Program-made: the position numbers and the translations under genes | In this document: in pieces, positions 53,985 to 64,000 of the stretch | Layout: the number at the start of each line of letters is the position of its first letter | Position numbering within the stretch: position 1 is the stretch's first letter | Assembly (NCBI RefSeq): GCF_000165425.1 | Contig: NW_001799477.1 | Location: forward strand, 390,314-454,313 | DNA: 64,000 nucleotides | Origin: Paramecium tetraurelia | Lineage: Eukaryota > Ciliophora > Oligohymenophorea > Peniculida > Parameciidae | Reading direction: 5' to 3' | Notes under the pieces: model-generated | What the model was told of the DNA's origin: nothing | Databases searched by the model: none | Seen by the model: the letters and a program-made list of their open reading frames with translations, nothing else

Positions 53985-55381
53985 ATGGATTATGAGTCTT
54001 TGTATAAATTGATCCCGAAAGAACCAAAGAAATGGTTGACTCAAGATGTCATAAACTGGCTAAAGTTTATAGGGTTAGGACAAATGGAATAAAAATTTGG
54101 TATTTAAATATAAAGAAAATAGTTGAATGTTCTATTGATGGTGCAGTTTTGGAAGACTTGACGGAAAAGGATCTAGATGAAGAATTAGGGATCACATAAA
54201 GAATTATTAAAAGAAAACTATTAAATTGTAACTCTGTTTTTTATTTTAGGGGTAAATCATGGACTAAAAGAATATAATGAATATATAAAATAAATGAAAA
54301 TGCCAAATCTAAACAACAAAAAATAGTAAGATGAAGATTTCACGATACAAAAAAATGTTGGAAATGTTCAATTCGAATAAATGCTAATGGAAAGTCATGA
54401 AAATAATGGCAACGAACAATTCACAAGTTCAGTTGCTCGATAAGAGGAATAAGCTATAAAATAAGAAATACCAGGATTTAACAAATTCGAACATCAACTA
54501 ATACTTTAGCCAATAGAAGGTTAATAGTCCAATTTTTATTGTGTTCGCGAAGCAGGTGCCAAAATTGGAAGACATTCTAGCAACCAAATTCTAATTTTGG
54601 AAGAGAACATCAGCAGATTTCATGCTGAGATAATATTCTAAGACTCCATGGTATTTAAGTATTTGCTATCTCATTTAGTTTGCACTTAAAGATATAGGAA
54701 GTACAACAGGAACTTTTATTAAAATACCTTAAAAGTTTTGACCATTAAAGCAAGGGGGATGTTAATTAGAATTGGGAAGTAATTAATTTTGTGTTTAGAA
54801 ATTGGAACAATTAGAAAATGGAGGAATTGAAGTAAGACTCCATAAAATTGCTAGATCTCATTATTCGTAATCGAAGGACCAAATTTAGAAGATACCATCA
54901 TATTTCAATTAAATAAAGATAAACCTTCTGTAGCACTTGGGAGGAAATCAACTGTAGATATCTCATTCCCTGAAGACCACCATTTATCAAATTAGCACGC
55001 TAAGTTTTATCTGGTTGAATAAACAGTCACTTTAGAAGATCATGGATCAACTAATGGGTAGAGAATTTAAGTTAAATTTTTAGATCTTGGATGAGATTAT
55101 CAGGAGAAGGAAAAATGAGCAATTTGTTTTATTTGGATCCGAATGAAGAAATAATAATAAGAATTGGAACTACAAATTAATACATTTGCCAATAAAATAA
55201 AATGAAGGTTAATGAAATCTCAGGAGAAAACTTGTGCATAATTTGTGTTGAAAGAGAAAGGGATTGCTTAATATTGCCATGTAAACATAATGCCACTTGT
55301 TTGAAATGCAGTAAGAGTTTAGCTCTCTGTCCCTTCTGCAGAGTCAAAATCCAAGAGACTATTAGAATTTATAAAAATTGA
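53985..55381 (+). CDS. SAM-FHA-FHA-RING protein
   Basis: ATG 53985, stop 55379-55381; introns 54100-54122, 54228-54249, 54651-54678, 54832-54854 and 55058-55083 (22-28 nt); ~424 aa. Domains in order: SAM at ~10-80 (WLTQDVINWLKFIGLGQ, GAVLEDLTEKDLDEELGI); FHA1 at ~165-255 (AKIGRHSSNQILILEENIS, RFHAEI, LKDIGSTTGTFIKI, LELGSNQF); FHA2 at ~275-370 (VALGRKSTVDISFPEDHH, LSNQHAKFYL, DHGSTNG, IRIGTTNQY); C3HC4 RING at ~380-420 (LCIICVERERDCLILPCKHN, TCLKC, LCPFC). An in-frame TGA at 54739-54741 in FHA1 disappears if the A4 run at 54731 is five and the A3 run at 54747 is two, giving VLTIKQGGCQLELG. FHA domains bind phosphothreonine; FHA-RING proteins (CHFR, Dma) are mitotic checkpoint E3 ligases, but SAM plus two FHA is unusual. 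Confidence 0.85.
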
Positions 55382-55521
55382 CCTTTGATTAAAATATATA
55401 TCTATCTATTATGTAATCATTATTTATATAATTTTATGAATCAGCATTCCTATTATTTTCAAAGTATTTCAAAGTACTTTTATTTTTTATCATAATTTTG
55501 ACCAAATGAAGACATTAATTC

Positions 55522-56030
55522 TCAACTCAACATAGAGGTAATTATCTCGTTAAAATTGTTTGATTAGTTGTGTTCCTGCTAAATTATAAGGCAAATTAAC
55601 TTTAATACAGTAGTAGTAATCAATATATAAAAGATAATATCACCCCATCTATGGACAATATTGTTTTATTCTAATATCTAATTAGGCTGAGCTCTTTTCT
55701 TTTAGAGTCTCCATAAATTGGTAGATTTAAAGGATTCCAATTCATTACACACTTTATTACTAAATAGCTGCGTTTAATTAGCGAGAGTAGACATTAGGTA
55801 AAAGGAAATATAATGCACTTAATTACAAATATGCAGTAATGATTCATATTTATCGAACTTAGGAAAATCATCCAAATACTGAAATAAGATGGTCCTCTTT
55901 TCATTATGCAAGTTAGTCTGAAATATATTAATTCATTATATTGTTTGAGTATTTTCGTTTCCATATTTAAGATTGATAGATTCTCAAGTTTCCTAAGTGC
56001 AAACCGATCCAAATGGTTGAGATGATACAT
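55522..56030 (-). CDS. Helical protein, unknown, frame-disrupted
   Basis: Start ATG 56030-56028 (MYHLNHLDRFALRKLENLSI), likely stop 55524-55522; ~160 aa. The first ~45 residues are in one frame and the rest (KRTILFQYLDDFPKFDKYES..., NKVCNELESFKSTNLWRL) in another. No GT donor lies between, but adding one base to the A3 run at 55921-55923 joins them smoothly (IYFQTNLHNEKRT). Near the 3' end a 30-nt intron (GTATTAAAG...TTTAG on the minus strand) is likely. Mostly alpha-helical with aromatic and charged residues; no family recognised. Convergent with the SAM-FHA-FHA-RING gene. Confidence 0.5.
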
Positions 56031-56114
56031 AGTTTTATCAAATTCTTCTGTCCCTTATCTAATTTCCAATACTATTTGTTTATAAATAATGATAATTAAT
56101 TAATATTATATAAA

Positions 56115-57292
56115 ATGCAAAATGAATTTGACATTGAAGTTAATTTTGAATAAAATAGTTCTATGACATTCGAAATGTTTAAATTTATAGTTATTAGTAG
56201 TGGACATAATAGTGTTAGATTTCCAAAGGCAGGAATAAAAATAAATAATGAAGGTTTAACGACAACCAATGGTGAATAGATACAAATTACTTAGGAATCA
56301 ATAACGCATTAATAAATAAAAGTCGGAGATGTTATTGGATAGGGAGTTTCAAGCTACGTTTGCAGAGGATTATATTTGCCTTATAATTGCTAAGTGGCTC
56401 TAAAGGTTAATTTTTAATACTATTATAACAGATAATTAATGTTTTCGATAAGGATAAGAGACATTAGATGTTAAATGATCTTAGTACACTCTTAAATGGT
56501 TGTGAATGTGAATAGTTAATCAAGTTTTATGGTGCATATTATGAAGAAGGTAGCTCTATCATTGATTTTTGAGGAACCATAAGATTAGTACTTGAATATA
56601 TGGATCAAGGATCATTACGAAGCATCATTCAATAAATCTATAAGAATAATTTAAGTGAAGTGATAAATGAATAAATAATTGCAACCATAACCTATAATAT
56701 CCTCATGGGATTATAATATTTACATTAGCAAAAGCATTAACTTCACAGAGATATTAAACCAGAAAATATTCTCATCAACAGTTTAGGATAGATAAAATTG
56801 ACTGATTTCGGAATTAGCAAATAATTGGAAAACACTATAGCTATAGCCAGAACTTTTGTAGGTACTTTGATGTACATGTAATATATCACTCCTATTTCCA
56901 AAGGTCTCCAGAAAGAACAGAAGGTAAGAACTACTCTTATGCTTCAGACATATGGTCCTTGGGGATTAATCATTTATGAAATGGCAACCGGTAAGCATCC
57001 ATACTCAGTCTCCAATAAGTAAATGACATATATCCAAATGATTCAGAATATTCTGAAATCTGAATCTCCAAAATTGGATAATTATCCGTACAGTTTAGAA
57101 ATGAGGGACTTTGTGAATATCTGGTAAGATTTGAATTTGGATTTTAGTTTAAACAAGGATCAAAGCAAACGATTGGATGCATAGACCTTATTGTAACATA
57201 ATTGGATAGTAAAGAATGCTTAGAATAGTCAATACGTGCAAATGTGGATCATGCAGAAGGACCAAAAGTTACAATTAATGCAACAAAAATGA
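56115..57292 (+). CDS. MAP kinase kinase (MAPKK/MEK-like)
   Basis: ATG 56115 (MQNEFDIEVNFEQNSSM), stop 57290-57292; introns 56406-56431 (26), 56550-56573 (24) and 56878-56903 (26); ~366 aa. Kinase domain from ~80: VIGQGVSSYVCRGL, VALK, LIKFYGAYYEEG, LVLEYMDQGSL, QLHRDIKPENIL, LTDFGISKQL, ARTFVGTLMYMSPERTEG, SDIWSLGLIIYEMATGKHPY. The activation loop with TFVGTLMYMSPER is the MAPKK signature that a MAPKKK phosphorylates. The frame breaks at the G-run 56961-56964 (four G's; three restore SLGLIIYEM), so one base is probably miscalled. The middle intron contains an in-frame TGA and has a length divisible by three. Lies between the SAM-FHA-FHA-RING gene and the second PP2C. Confidence 0.9.
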
Positions 57293-57368
57293 ATTTATAT
57301 CAATAATTTAACTATTTATTGTATATTATTAAAATTTGAAGCAATAAAAAAAATAACTTATTTTTATA

Positions 57369-58260
57369 ATGGATTTAGAAATAGTAATAAATTACGAACA
57401 AAACCAGCCTGCAAGCAATGATTTGTGTGAGTTATTTGATGAGTTGGAAGAATAAAATGAAAAATATCATTTATATATGAATCGTGGATCTAGAAGGGAA
57501 ATGCTTGATAGAGTAACACTTAACAATTAATTATTCTTAGTATTAAGTTTAGAATAATCATTATGCAATTTTTGATGGTCATGGGTCCTCTCATGTTGTC
57601 GATTACTTATAGCAGAATTTGTTACAAAGATTACAAAATGAAATGTCAGATGAGGAATATAAAAAAGGTATTGTATACAATTTAATTTTTGTAGTGTTTA
57701 GTGACATTGATAACAATTTAAGTCAATACATGTAATCTGGGTCGGTTGCTATATTATTGTCTATTTAAAATAAAACTGTTACAATAACAAATCTAGGAGA
57801 TTCCAAGGCTATTGTATTCCGAGAAAATTCATTTGAATAATTAAATTCTATTCATATACCCTAATCCAAAGAAGAAAATTAGAGAATCCTTAAATAAGGA
57901 GGGTAAAATTATTATTTCTATCTCATTAGTCTAATTACAAAGAGACAAAACATTTGCCGAGTATCAGGATCTTTAACTGTTACAAGATCATTTGGTGATT
58001 TTTATCTTAAAAAGTACATTATCAGCGAGCCTGAGATCTTCAAATACTAGATCTCAGAAGGTGATAAATTCATAGTTATGGCGAGTGATGGTTTCTGGAA
58101 TGTAAATATAGCAAATTTATTTTAGGAACTTTCGGAATAAGAAATTTTATAGATCATTCAGAAACTTGATCAAAACAAGAATTTAGCAAAATAGTTATAT
58201 CAAGCAATATCAAGTGATTATATAAGAGACAATGTAACTATAATGGTATTCCCATTATGA
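57369..58260 (+). CDS. Short PP2C-like phosphatase
   Basis: ATG 57369 (MDLEIVINYEQNQPASND), stop 58258-58260; introns 57513-57540 (28), 57668-57694 (27) and 57903-57929 (27); 269 aa. Motifs: YAIFDGHGSSHVVDYL, FSDIDNNL, SGSVAILLSI, LGDSKAIVF, GSLTVTRSFGDF, FIVMASDGFWN and RDNVTIMVFP. The two introns of 27 nt are in frame; with them removed the PP2C spacing becomes normal. The usual R-x3-E-D block before the DGHG is weak (RREMLDRYQVQNN), so one metal site may be lost. Only 76 nt separate it from the MAPKK stop. Sister of the PP2C at 52321, but without the long N-terminal extension. Confidence 0.85.
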
Positions 58261-58389
58261 ATTTAATTCAATTCTGATTATTGTGTTTTATCTCTTCCTT
58301 ATTAATTAATAATCAATCAATTAAAATTAATCTGAAGAAATTCTGAAATTCTTGCATATTAAATATTCAAGAGAAATAAGCAACTATTT

Positions 58390-59420
58390 AAAGATATTTT
58401 ATCAATGATTTCTTTTTGCTATTCTTTGAGTAAATTTTTAATAATATTTCCATAATTTCATCAATTTCTTTGCTTTCGTTGAAGGATTCCAAAATGTGTA
58501 AATACGTTATTGTACCTCTGTATCTTGATCACTTAAAACTCTTAAACTCTATCATTAGGAATAAACAAGACTTGTCATTTTGATTGATTTTATGATAAAT
58601 TATTTTGGATCCAATATGCTTCTAGCTGTAAAGCGACAGAATCTCCAAATTATTTACTCATGGCTAATCCTGAAATTTGCTTAGCATAAACAAAGCTAGC
58701 TGGTATCAATATTTTAGCTATTATCAGCCTCAAAAGGTTAAACTTGTTCTTTACTGGTCAAAATTATTTTCTTCTAACTTAAAACATCAGTTTTATGATC
58801 ATTCATATATTCAACAATTTTCCTTTTATTGAAATATCTTCTCTATTCAATAAATATCAATAATGAACAATAACAGTATTCTATAGATCTTGACTCATCA
58901 GGATTGGCACAACATAAATTGTTTTCAGAAATGAATGATGTTGAACAAGTAGTTCCACTTAACGACAATCGTTCTACATAATCAGTGATTCTCTATAAAT
59001 ATTAAATAAATTCTAGATCTTTTCTAAAAACTACTAGAAAAAGATTTCTCAATTCTTAAAATAGTAAATTTGTGATTTTCAATTTATTATATAATATTTA
59101 TTGTTATTTAATTCATAATATTTTCAATCAAATTCAATTCTGTGAATAATTCTTTTCTAATATTAATCTTCTATTTCCTGATAAATATTTTCAATCAATA
59201 AACTGTTATAGCTGCTAACACTCTTGAGTGGTTGTAAAACCATAAAGTCCATAATTATCCATAATTCTAGAATAAAATTAGATTATTACAATATTTCCAA
59301 GTTTATTCTCGAGGATTTGAAAATCTTAAACTATTTTAGTTTATCTTAAGTTTTCATTATTATTTTGGGAAGTATTGTCTAACTCTTTTACTCTGTTGTG
59401 AGGGAGGGCTAAATTCGAAT
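58390..59420 (-). pseudogene. PP2C relic
   Basis: Minus-strand pieces match PP2C in order but in shifting frames: RQTKIVQDFQILENK near 59340; SGTTCSTSFISENNLCCANP near 58940 (compare SGATT...CANIGDSRA in the intact copy); GLAMSKQFGDSVA near 58650; and an end piece near 58470. The GDSRA position reads PDESRS, and the DGHG and final DN-T-V blocks were not found. Several TGA codons interrupt the frames and GT...AG introns do not repair them. A third, decayed member of the local PP2C set, in opposite orientation. Confidence 0.5.
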
Positions 59421-59991
59421 TTAATGGTGATTTGATAGAAAGATGGATACAGAATCAGATGCATATCATCTTTTTGTCAACACATGATACTTGACAACTG
59501 AAACTTGAGTGTAAATTAAATTGATAGACATTAATTGGATACATGAGAAAAAATAAAATATTCATATTTCTTTAGAAATTATAATCAAGAATTTAGCCTT
59601 AATGTAATTTTATGTTGTATTAATAAGGCCACTAAAATTGAGGATTTTTCAATAATTAAATAAGTTAGGTGATTTTAATTTTGAATTCCAAATTTTATGA
59701 AATCTGCGATGGTGGGAAAGAGGAATTGAATCATTCATCTATATCAAGATTATTGCTGCATCTTTTACCTTGGATGATTTTTTTATTATTTTTGTTTGTA
59801 ATGAAATATTTTATTTTTAAATCCTTATTTCCTTAAGATAACTTTACTTTCTAATTATATACTTCAACATAGTCAGTTATCTCCTAAGAATAATCCATGA
59901 TCAAGTTTGTTTAATCATAATCCTAATGTAAATCTAATTAATAAAATAGAGAGTTTAATAATTAAAATCAAAATGAATATAATACATGAAA
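59421..59991. other. AT-rich intergenic stretch
   Basis: 571 nt between the PP2C relic and the end of the Cdt1-like gene. It may contain the former 5' part of the PP2C relic (TGA-rich). No separate gene seen. Confidence 0.4.
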
Positions 59992-60918
59992 TCAATAGAA
60001 ATACATCTTAAGTGATTCTATCTATTTTTATTCTGTACTCAATTTATTAATCTACACTATCCATTTACTTTTTAATTGTTCTTTTTTTGCATTAGTTATC
60101 TGCAAGAAATCTGGCTGGATTTTAATCAAAAACATTAATGATTTCTCCATAATTTCTTTATTCATTGGTATTTTATTAAGTAAATGGTGTATTAAATTAT
60201 TATAATAAACAAATGAAACCGATCTTTAATTGAAATACTTAATCGTCGTTTCTAAAATTTACTTAATTTAATCTCTCTGCTCATCAGAGTATATTTGAAA
60301 TGGCAATTATGCAGGTGAGATGTCTAATACTAGATTCATATCAAATGCAGGATAATAAATCTTAAATTCTTGAGAACATTCAAGAAAGGCCTCTTCTCCA
60401 ATCAATCTTAAATAATTTTCATGAACTTTTTAGACTAAATCATCCAATTTATTTCTTATTGAAGCAATTCTACTTTCAAATATTGCAGGCAACTTACTTT
60501 AAAAAGGCTAAAATTAAGGTAAATTTTCTATAGGAATGTCATTCATAATAAGCTCAATTGATTTATTTAAAATCTTTATCTCATATAAATCTTTATCTAG
60601 TTTTAACAATTATCCAATTTATAATATTTTGATGGAATTAGTTTTTATGTCAAATATAAGTGGTTATCTCTTTTTCCAATACATTTATTCGATATTTCTC
60701 ATTGTTTATAATAATTATTAGAATTTAATTGGTAATGGATATTAATCGGAAATTTACCCAAATCTCTCTCTAAGGCTTAGAAAATTAATAGGAGAAACAT
60801 GTGCCACTTTAATTAAGGATATTTTAGCATCTGCTAACTCACTTAGATGTCTTGTAGATTCATCTTCACCAATAGTTTTATTCTCTGACAATGTTTTTAT
60901 TAGTTTGTAGTTATTCAT
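59992..60918 (-). CDS. CDT1: Cdt1-like replication licensing factor
   Basis: Start ATG 60918-60916, stop 59994-59992; 308 aa, no intron. The middle (~60-150) has YPLPIKFQQLLQTMRNIEQM followed by FDIKTNSIKIL, resembling the geminin-binding winged helix of Cdt1 (LP-x-K/F-x2-L...F). The C-terminus (~230-290) has NNLIHHLLNKIPMNKEIMEK then SLMFLIKIQPDFLQI and KWIVQINK, close in pattern to the Cdt1 MCM-binding winged helix (EMEK-LLLL-ELLPDWL...KL-K). Cdt1 loads the MCM2-7 helicase with ORC and Cdc6. The N-terminal ~60 residues have no PIP box. The protein is shorter than animal Cdt1. The assignment rests on motif pattern, not a search. Confidence 0.65.
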
Positions 60919-61533
60919 CTTATCTTAATTATTTATTAATATTTGCAACGAATTCAGGGTATCAATAAATAAACCCGCATTTTGCTATTTAATTAATAGC
61001 GCCAAAAATTGGGATGCTATAGTTAAGGTATAAACTTTATAAATAAAATAATAAATTATATTGATGCAAAACAAAATAAATAACATTCAATTAATCTTTG
61101 TCATTTGTAATAATTTCTTTAATCTTAAAGTTAATATAGAATTTAAATCACATTAATATTATTTATGATTGATTTAAAATAAGGGATTGTGTAAAATTTA
61201 ATGAATTTTTATGTATCTTCTTATTAGGTTTGAGTTTTAGTGAACTTTAAGTGGGATAAATTGTTATGAAAATATTAAAGTTCTAAGCTTTATTTATTCA
61301 ACTACTCATTAGTCTATTTTCATCATAATGTTTTCTGTAAATATAAGTATTATTAATAAAATAATTTTGATACAAAATTAATACACCATTACTTTAAGTA
61401 AAATTCCTTCTAGACTTGAATTAACACAAATCTGAGTGCTATGAAAAGAATTATATGTATTTTATCATAAGACAAGATCAGATCATCGATAAATTTAATT
61501 TTTTTTGATTTTTAGTTAAACAAACTTATACTT
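60919..61533. other. AT-rich intergenic stretch
   Basis: 615 nt upstream of the Cdt1-like gene and downstream of the WD40 gene. No open frame, RNA gene or repeat recognised. The promoter of the Cdt1-like gene lies at its left end. Confidence 0.5.
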
Positions 61534-63184
61534 TCAGTTCTAATGATAAACTCTAAACGAAATTTATCTTGATAGACTATCCCAAATTACTAAAAACTTT
61601 CCATCTTGACTTATTGTTCCAAAAATAAATGCTTGGGCTCCCCTTAAATCATAATCAATAGATTAAACTAATTTAATATCCAATCCATAATCTTATGAAG
61701 ATAATTAGTTTTTAAATTATAAAATATTCACTGAATATCCATTTTTTATAACTATTATGCCTGATTCTGAGAGGTATATAGCAGGAAAGTAAGCGATACA
61801 AGTTGCATCTCGGCCATTAATTTAAACTTCTTAGATTTTCTTAAACTCATTGCTTTCTTATGATTAACTAAAGATGAAAATTTTATTAATTTGCAAAGGC
61901 TGGAATATAAACATCGAATTTGAAATAAAGCATAATCTGTATCCAGTATGTTCAAGAGGTATAGATTGACTTATAAACCAGTCATTATTGTTTTTTTCAA
62001 TAATTATAATGAACTTATTATGCAATAGAGCAGCTAGCTTGCTTTCATCTTAATTTAAAGAAATCCCATAAGGACATCCAGAATAGCCACTCAAGATCTA
62101 CGAGCAAGCATACTGCTTGTCCTTCTGCCAAAATCTTATTGTATAATCTTAGCTTCCAGATATGATTTGATCATTCTGGCTTAATTATAAGCAAAGTATA
62201 GCCTCTCTGTGTCCTTTTATCTGTTATTCTTAATACCAAACAAATCTAAATTTCTCAAGTTTCCAGACTATAATTAAACCATTTTTAAAACCAGAAACAA
62301 AAGAATGTTTAGCTCTTTCTGCATTAAAAAAGTTTAGTGTATGCACTTCACAAGCTTATTTGGTATCTATATGTTGCAAACAATCAACAACTTTATCCAT
62401 TTTTTTTGGTTTTTGATTTATATAAAAGACTTTTATGTCAAATTTAGATGCACTTGCTAACAATTAATTATCTTTACTAATTGACTAATTGAACTACACA
62501 ATCTAAGGTTCAGAAATACTCATTTTGGGTATTAACTTATAAAAAAATGATTAAGCTAAAATTGATGTATTTTAAGACCGAGGAGGAAATAGCTGTAAAT
62601 ATTAAGTATACTCCGGTTATTAGAAAATACCTCCTAATTCTCTCAAGGCTTCATATATTACTTAATATTCTTCCTTCATAAAGAGTTATTTAAAATAAGG
62701 ATAGGTTTCTTTTATCCATTTCTAGTTAATATTTTTTAATTTGTTTCTTTCCATGCACTCAAAATTATCAGATTATTTATTGATAAGCAGTTAAATTTCT
62801 TAGTGTAAATTAAAAGGTTATTTATTTATAAGGTGACTCTCATATTCTTTGCTTCCACTAGTCAATTGTTGAGAGAATTTTATCAAAAATAGTAATTTAC
62901 TTATCTTTCAACATCAAAATTTATGACTGAATAAATCTCATATATGAATAATGACCCCTTGTAATATCATTGCTCATCTTTGTCCCCCTTTCTACATTTA
63001 TTTAAATTTATTCAATAACTCTTTCTATCTTCATAATCTAAGAATAAATTCCTATATTCATGCATTCTGAACACAATAATCTCTCATCAGAAAGTGAGTT
63101 TGGATCTAATGAAATAAATTCAATCTTTCTGTTGTGATTAAATTTACAATTATAATTTTGGAGTTCTTCCTAAATTTACCACAT
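61534..63184 (-). CDS. WD40-repeat protein with N-terminal Cys/His region
   Basis: Start ATG 63184-63182 (MWQIQEELQNYNCKFNHNRK), stop 61536-61534; ~550 aa. The N-terminus has C-x3-H and LLCSEC spacing, then a coiled segment. This is the usual plan of a large ciliate family: Cys/His motif, coil, WD40 propeller. WD units include FVSGFKNGLIIVWKLEKF, HREAILCLQLSQNDQIISGS then QDYTIRFWQK, and a last one ending TISQDGKFLVIWDSL. The propeller begins at ~residue 210; about five to six blades are visible, some diverged. The frame breaks once at the T3 run 62906-62908 (A3 on the coding strand; two would join ILM to LKISKLL). No catalytic motif; probably a scaffold. It is the last sizeable gene before the telomere. 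Confidence 0.75.
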
Positions 63185-63314
63185 TTATAAACAAAATAAC
63201 AATAAATTATATAACATAAAAGGCTTCAAATATTATCTATTAAAAATATATTACTAAGTGATCAATACTATAAAACATTTATTTCATACTCTTCTTTTGT
63301 GTCTTTAGGTAACT

Positions 63315-63588
63315 ATGAAAATTAGGTTAAATCAGCAAAGAACACAATTTTTATAATTTAAAAGACTGCAGATTCTTTATATTGAGAATGATATTAGAAT
63401 GGATAAAGTTTTTTAATTGGAAAAGACAAATAAATGCTTATTTGAAGAATTTCCATAATTAGGAGTATTTTTTATTAATATCATATAAGCATGAAGGTAG
63501 ATAGCAAAGAACAAATATTATTAGATTTGAGATAGAATTTAAGGATTTATCATAAGTATTGAAACTATCCCTTCACCTTTTTAATTGA
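63315..63588 (+). CDS. Doubtful small subtelomeric gene
   Basis: ATG 63315 (MKIRLNQQRTQFLQFKRL) opens ~56 codons. A 25-nt GT...AG segment (GTATTTTTTATT...ATAAG, from ~63464) leads to ~27 more residues ending at TGA near 63586. A different acceptor would give a short alternative end (MKVDSKEQILLDL). Composition is ordinary for the genome, but there is no domain and the spacing to the telomere is short. Could be a real small gene or chance. Confidence 0.3.
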
Positions 63589-63666
63589 ATGATAGGAAAG
63601 GAAAACAAAAGCAATAAGCATAAGGTCAGGAAAAAATAAAAAATTAAATTAACTTTTATTTCGAAG

Positions 63667-63856
63667 TGTGTCCCCGGATAAGAGTTAATCTTTGAGACAT
63701 GGACGCTGGTGGTTAGACGTTTGGACTATATTTACTAACATATGAGTCCCCCTATAACGGCGATAACATCAATGTGACAGAGTAGGAGTATCCCCACTTA
63801 ACGAAGAAGCCATGTCTCCCCTAGACGGATATCAATACAGAATAAACTCGGGCTGT
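63667..63856. other. GC-richer subtelomeric segment
   Basis: About 190 nt next to the telomere with clearly higher G+C than the rest of the window, containing CCCCGG, GACGCTGG and ATAACGGCGATAAC. It has no open frame of note, no tRNA-like fold and no telomere-like units. Boundaries are approximate. Confidence 0.6.
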
Positions 63857-64000
63857 GGTTTGGGTTTTGGGTTTTGGGTTTGGGTTTGGGTTTGGGGTTG
63901 GGTTTGGGTTTGGGTTTGGGTTTGGGTTTGGGTATGGGTTTGGGGTTTGGGGTTGGGGTTGGGGAAGGGTTTGGGGTTGGGGTTGGGGTTGGGGTTGGGG
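63857..64000 (+). repeat. Macronuclear telomere, mixed GGGTTT/GGGGTT
   Basis: Continuous G-rich strand running 5' to 3' to the window end, made of GGGTTT and GGGGTT units with a few variants (GGGTTTT, GGGTAT, GGGGAA). The mixture of G3T3 and G4T2 repeats is characteristic of Paramecium. The inner part is mostly GGGTTT and the outer ~40 bases are nearly all GGGGTT. Confidence 0.97.

Overview
This window is the right-hand end of a Paramecium macronuclear chromosome (P. tetraurelia or a close relative). Three things show this. Long reading frames exist only if TAA and TAG are read as glutamine and TGA is the sole stop. Genes are split by introns of about 20-35 nt that start GTA/GTT and end TAG/CAG/AAG. 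The last ~140 bases are a mixed GGGTTT/GGGGTT telomere. Genes are packed on both strands, often less than 100 nt apart, in AT-rich DNA.

Layout. 1-3066: a Q/N/P-rich protein with a ubiquitin-like start (minus, runs off the left edge), a secreted or anchored protein, and a RING-like protein. 3286-8268: one large multi-pass PAS-domain membrane protein (minus). 9140-17591: an IBR/RING E3-like protein, an Aurora-like kinase with DFT in place of DFG, a coiled-coil protein, a damaged tyrosyl-tRNA synthetase copy, a short Polo-like kinase, the TFIIH subunit p44/Ssl1, tRNA-Ile(AAU) and a double cyclic-nucleotide-binding-domain protein. 17955-25583: an alveolin-type cortical protein, an unrecognised ~1,860-residue protein, a gene relic and a twin-CDGSH iron-sulfur protein. 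25584-28353: mostly empty, with one C2H2 zinc-finger gene. 28354-41298: a 13 kb axonemal dynein heavy chain. 41154-52258: a tail-anchored protein, a TPR protein, a CDPK, two tiny divergent genes, a zinc-finger/RING protein and a coiled-coil protein. 52321-63184: a signalling-rich block (two PP2C phosphatases plus a PP2C relic, a SAM-FHA-FHA-RING protein, a MAPKK, a Cdt1-like protein and a WD40 protein). 63185-64000: subtelomere and telomere.

Several otherwise excellent reading frames are broken by single-base length changes in homopolymers (at least eleven sites in seven genes). Because they cluster in homopolymers and both sides stay conserved, I treat most of them as probable assembly errors. 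The tyrosyl-tRNA synthetase also has altered catalytic motifs and looks truly degenerate. The most unusual single feature is a 224-nt GT...AG interruption inside the dynein gene, far longer than any other intron here.

Themes: phosphorylation signalling (at least four protein kinase genes, two intact PP2Cs, phospho-binding FHA domains), ubiquitin-type zinc domains, the cilium and cortex (dynein, alveolin), and basic chromosome functions (TFIIH p44, Cdt1-like). I see no operons, CRISPR arrays or bacterial-type signals, as expected for a ciliate.
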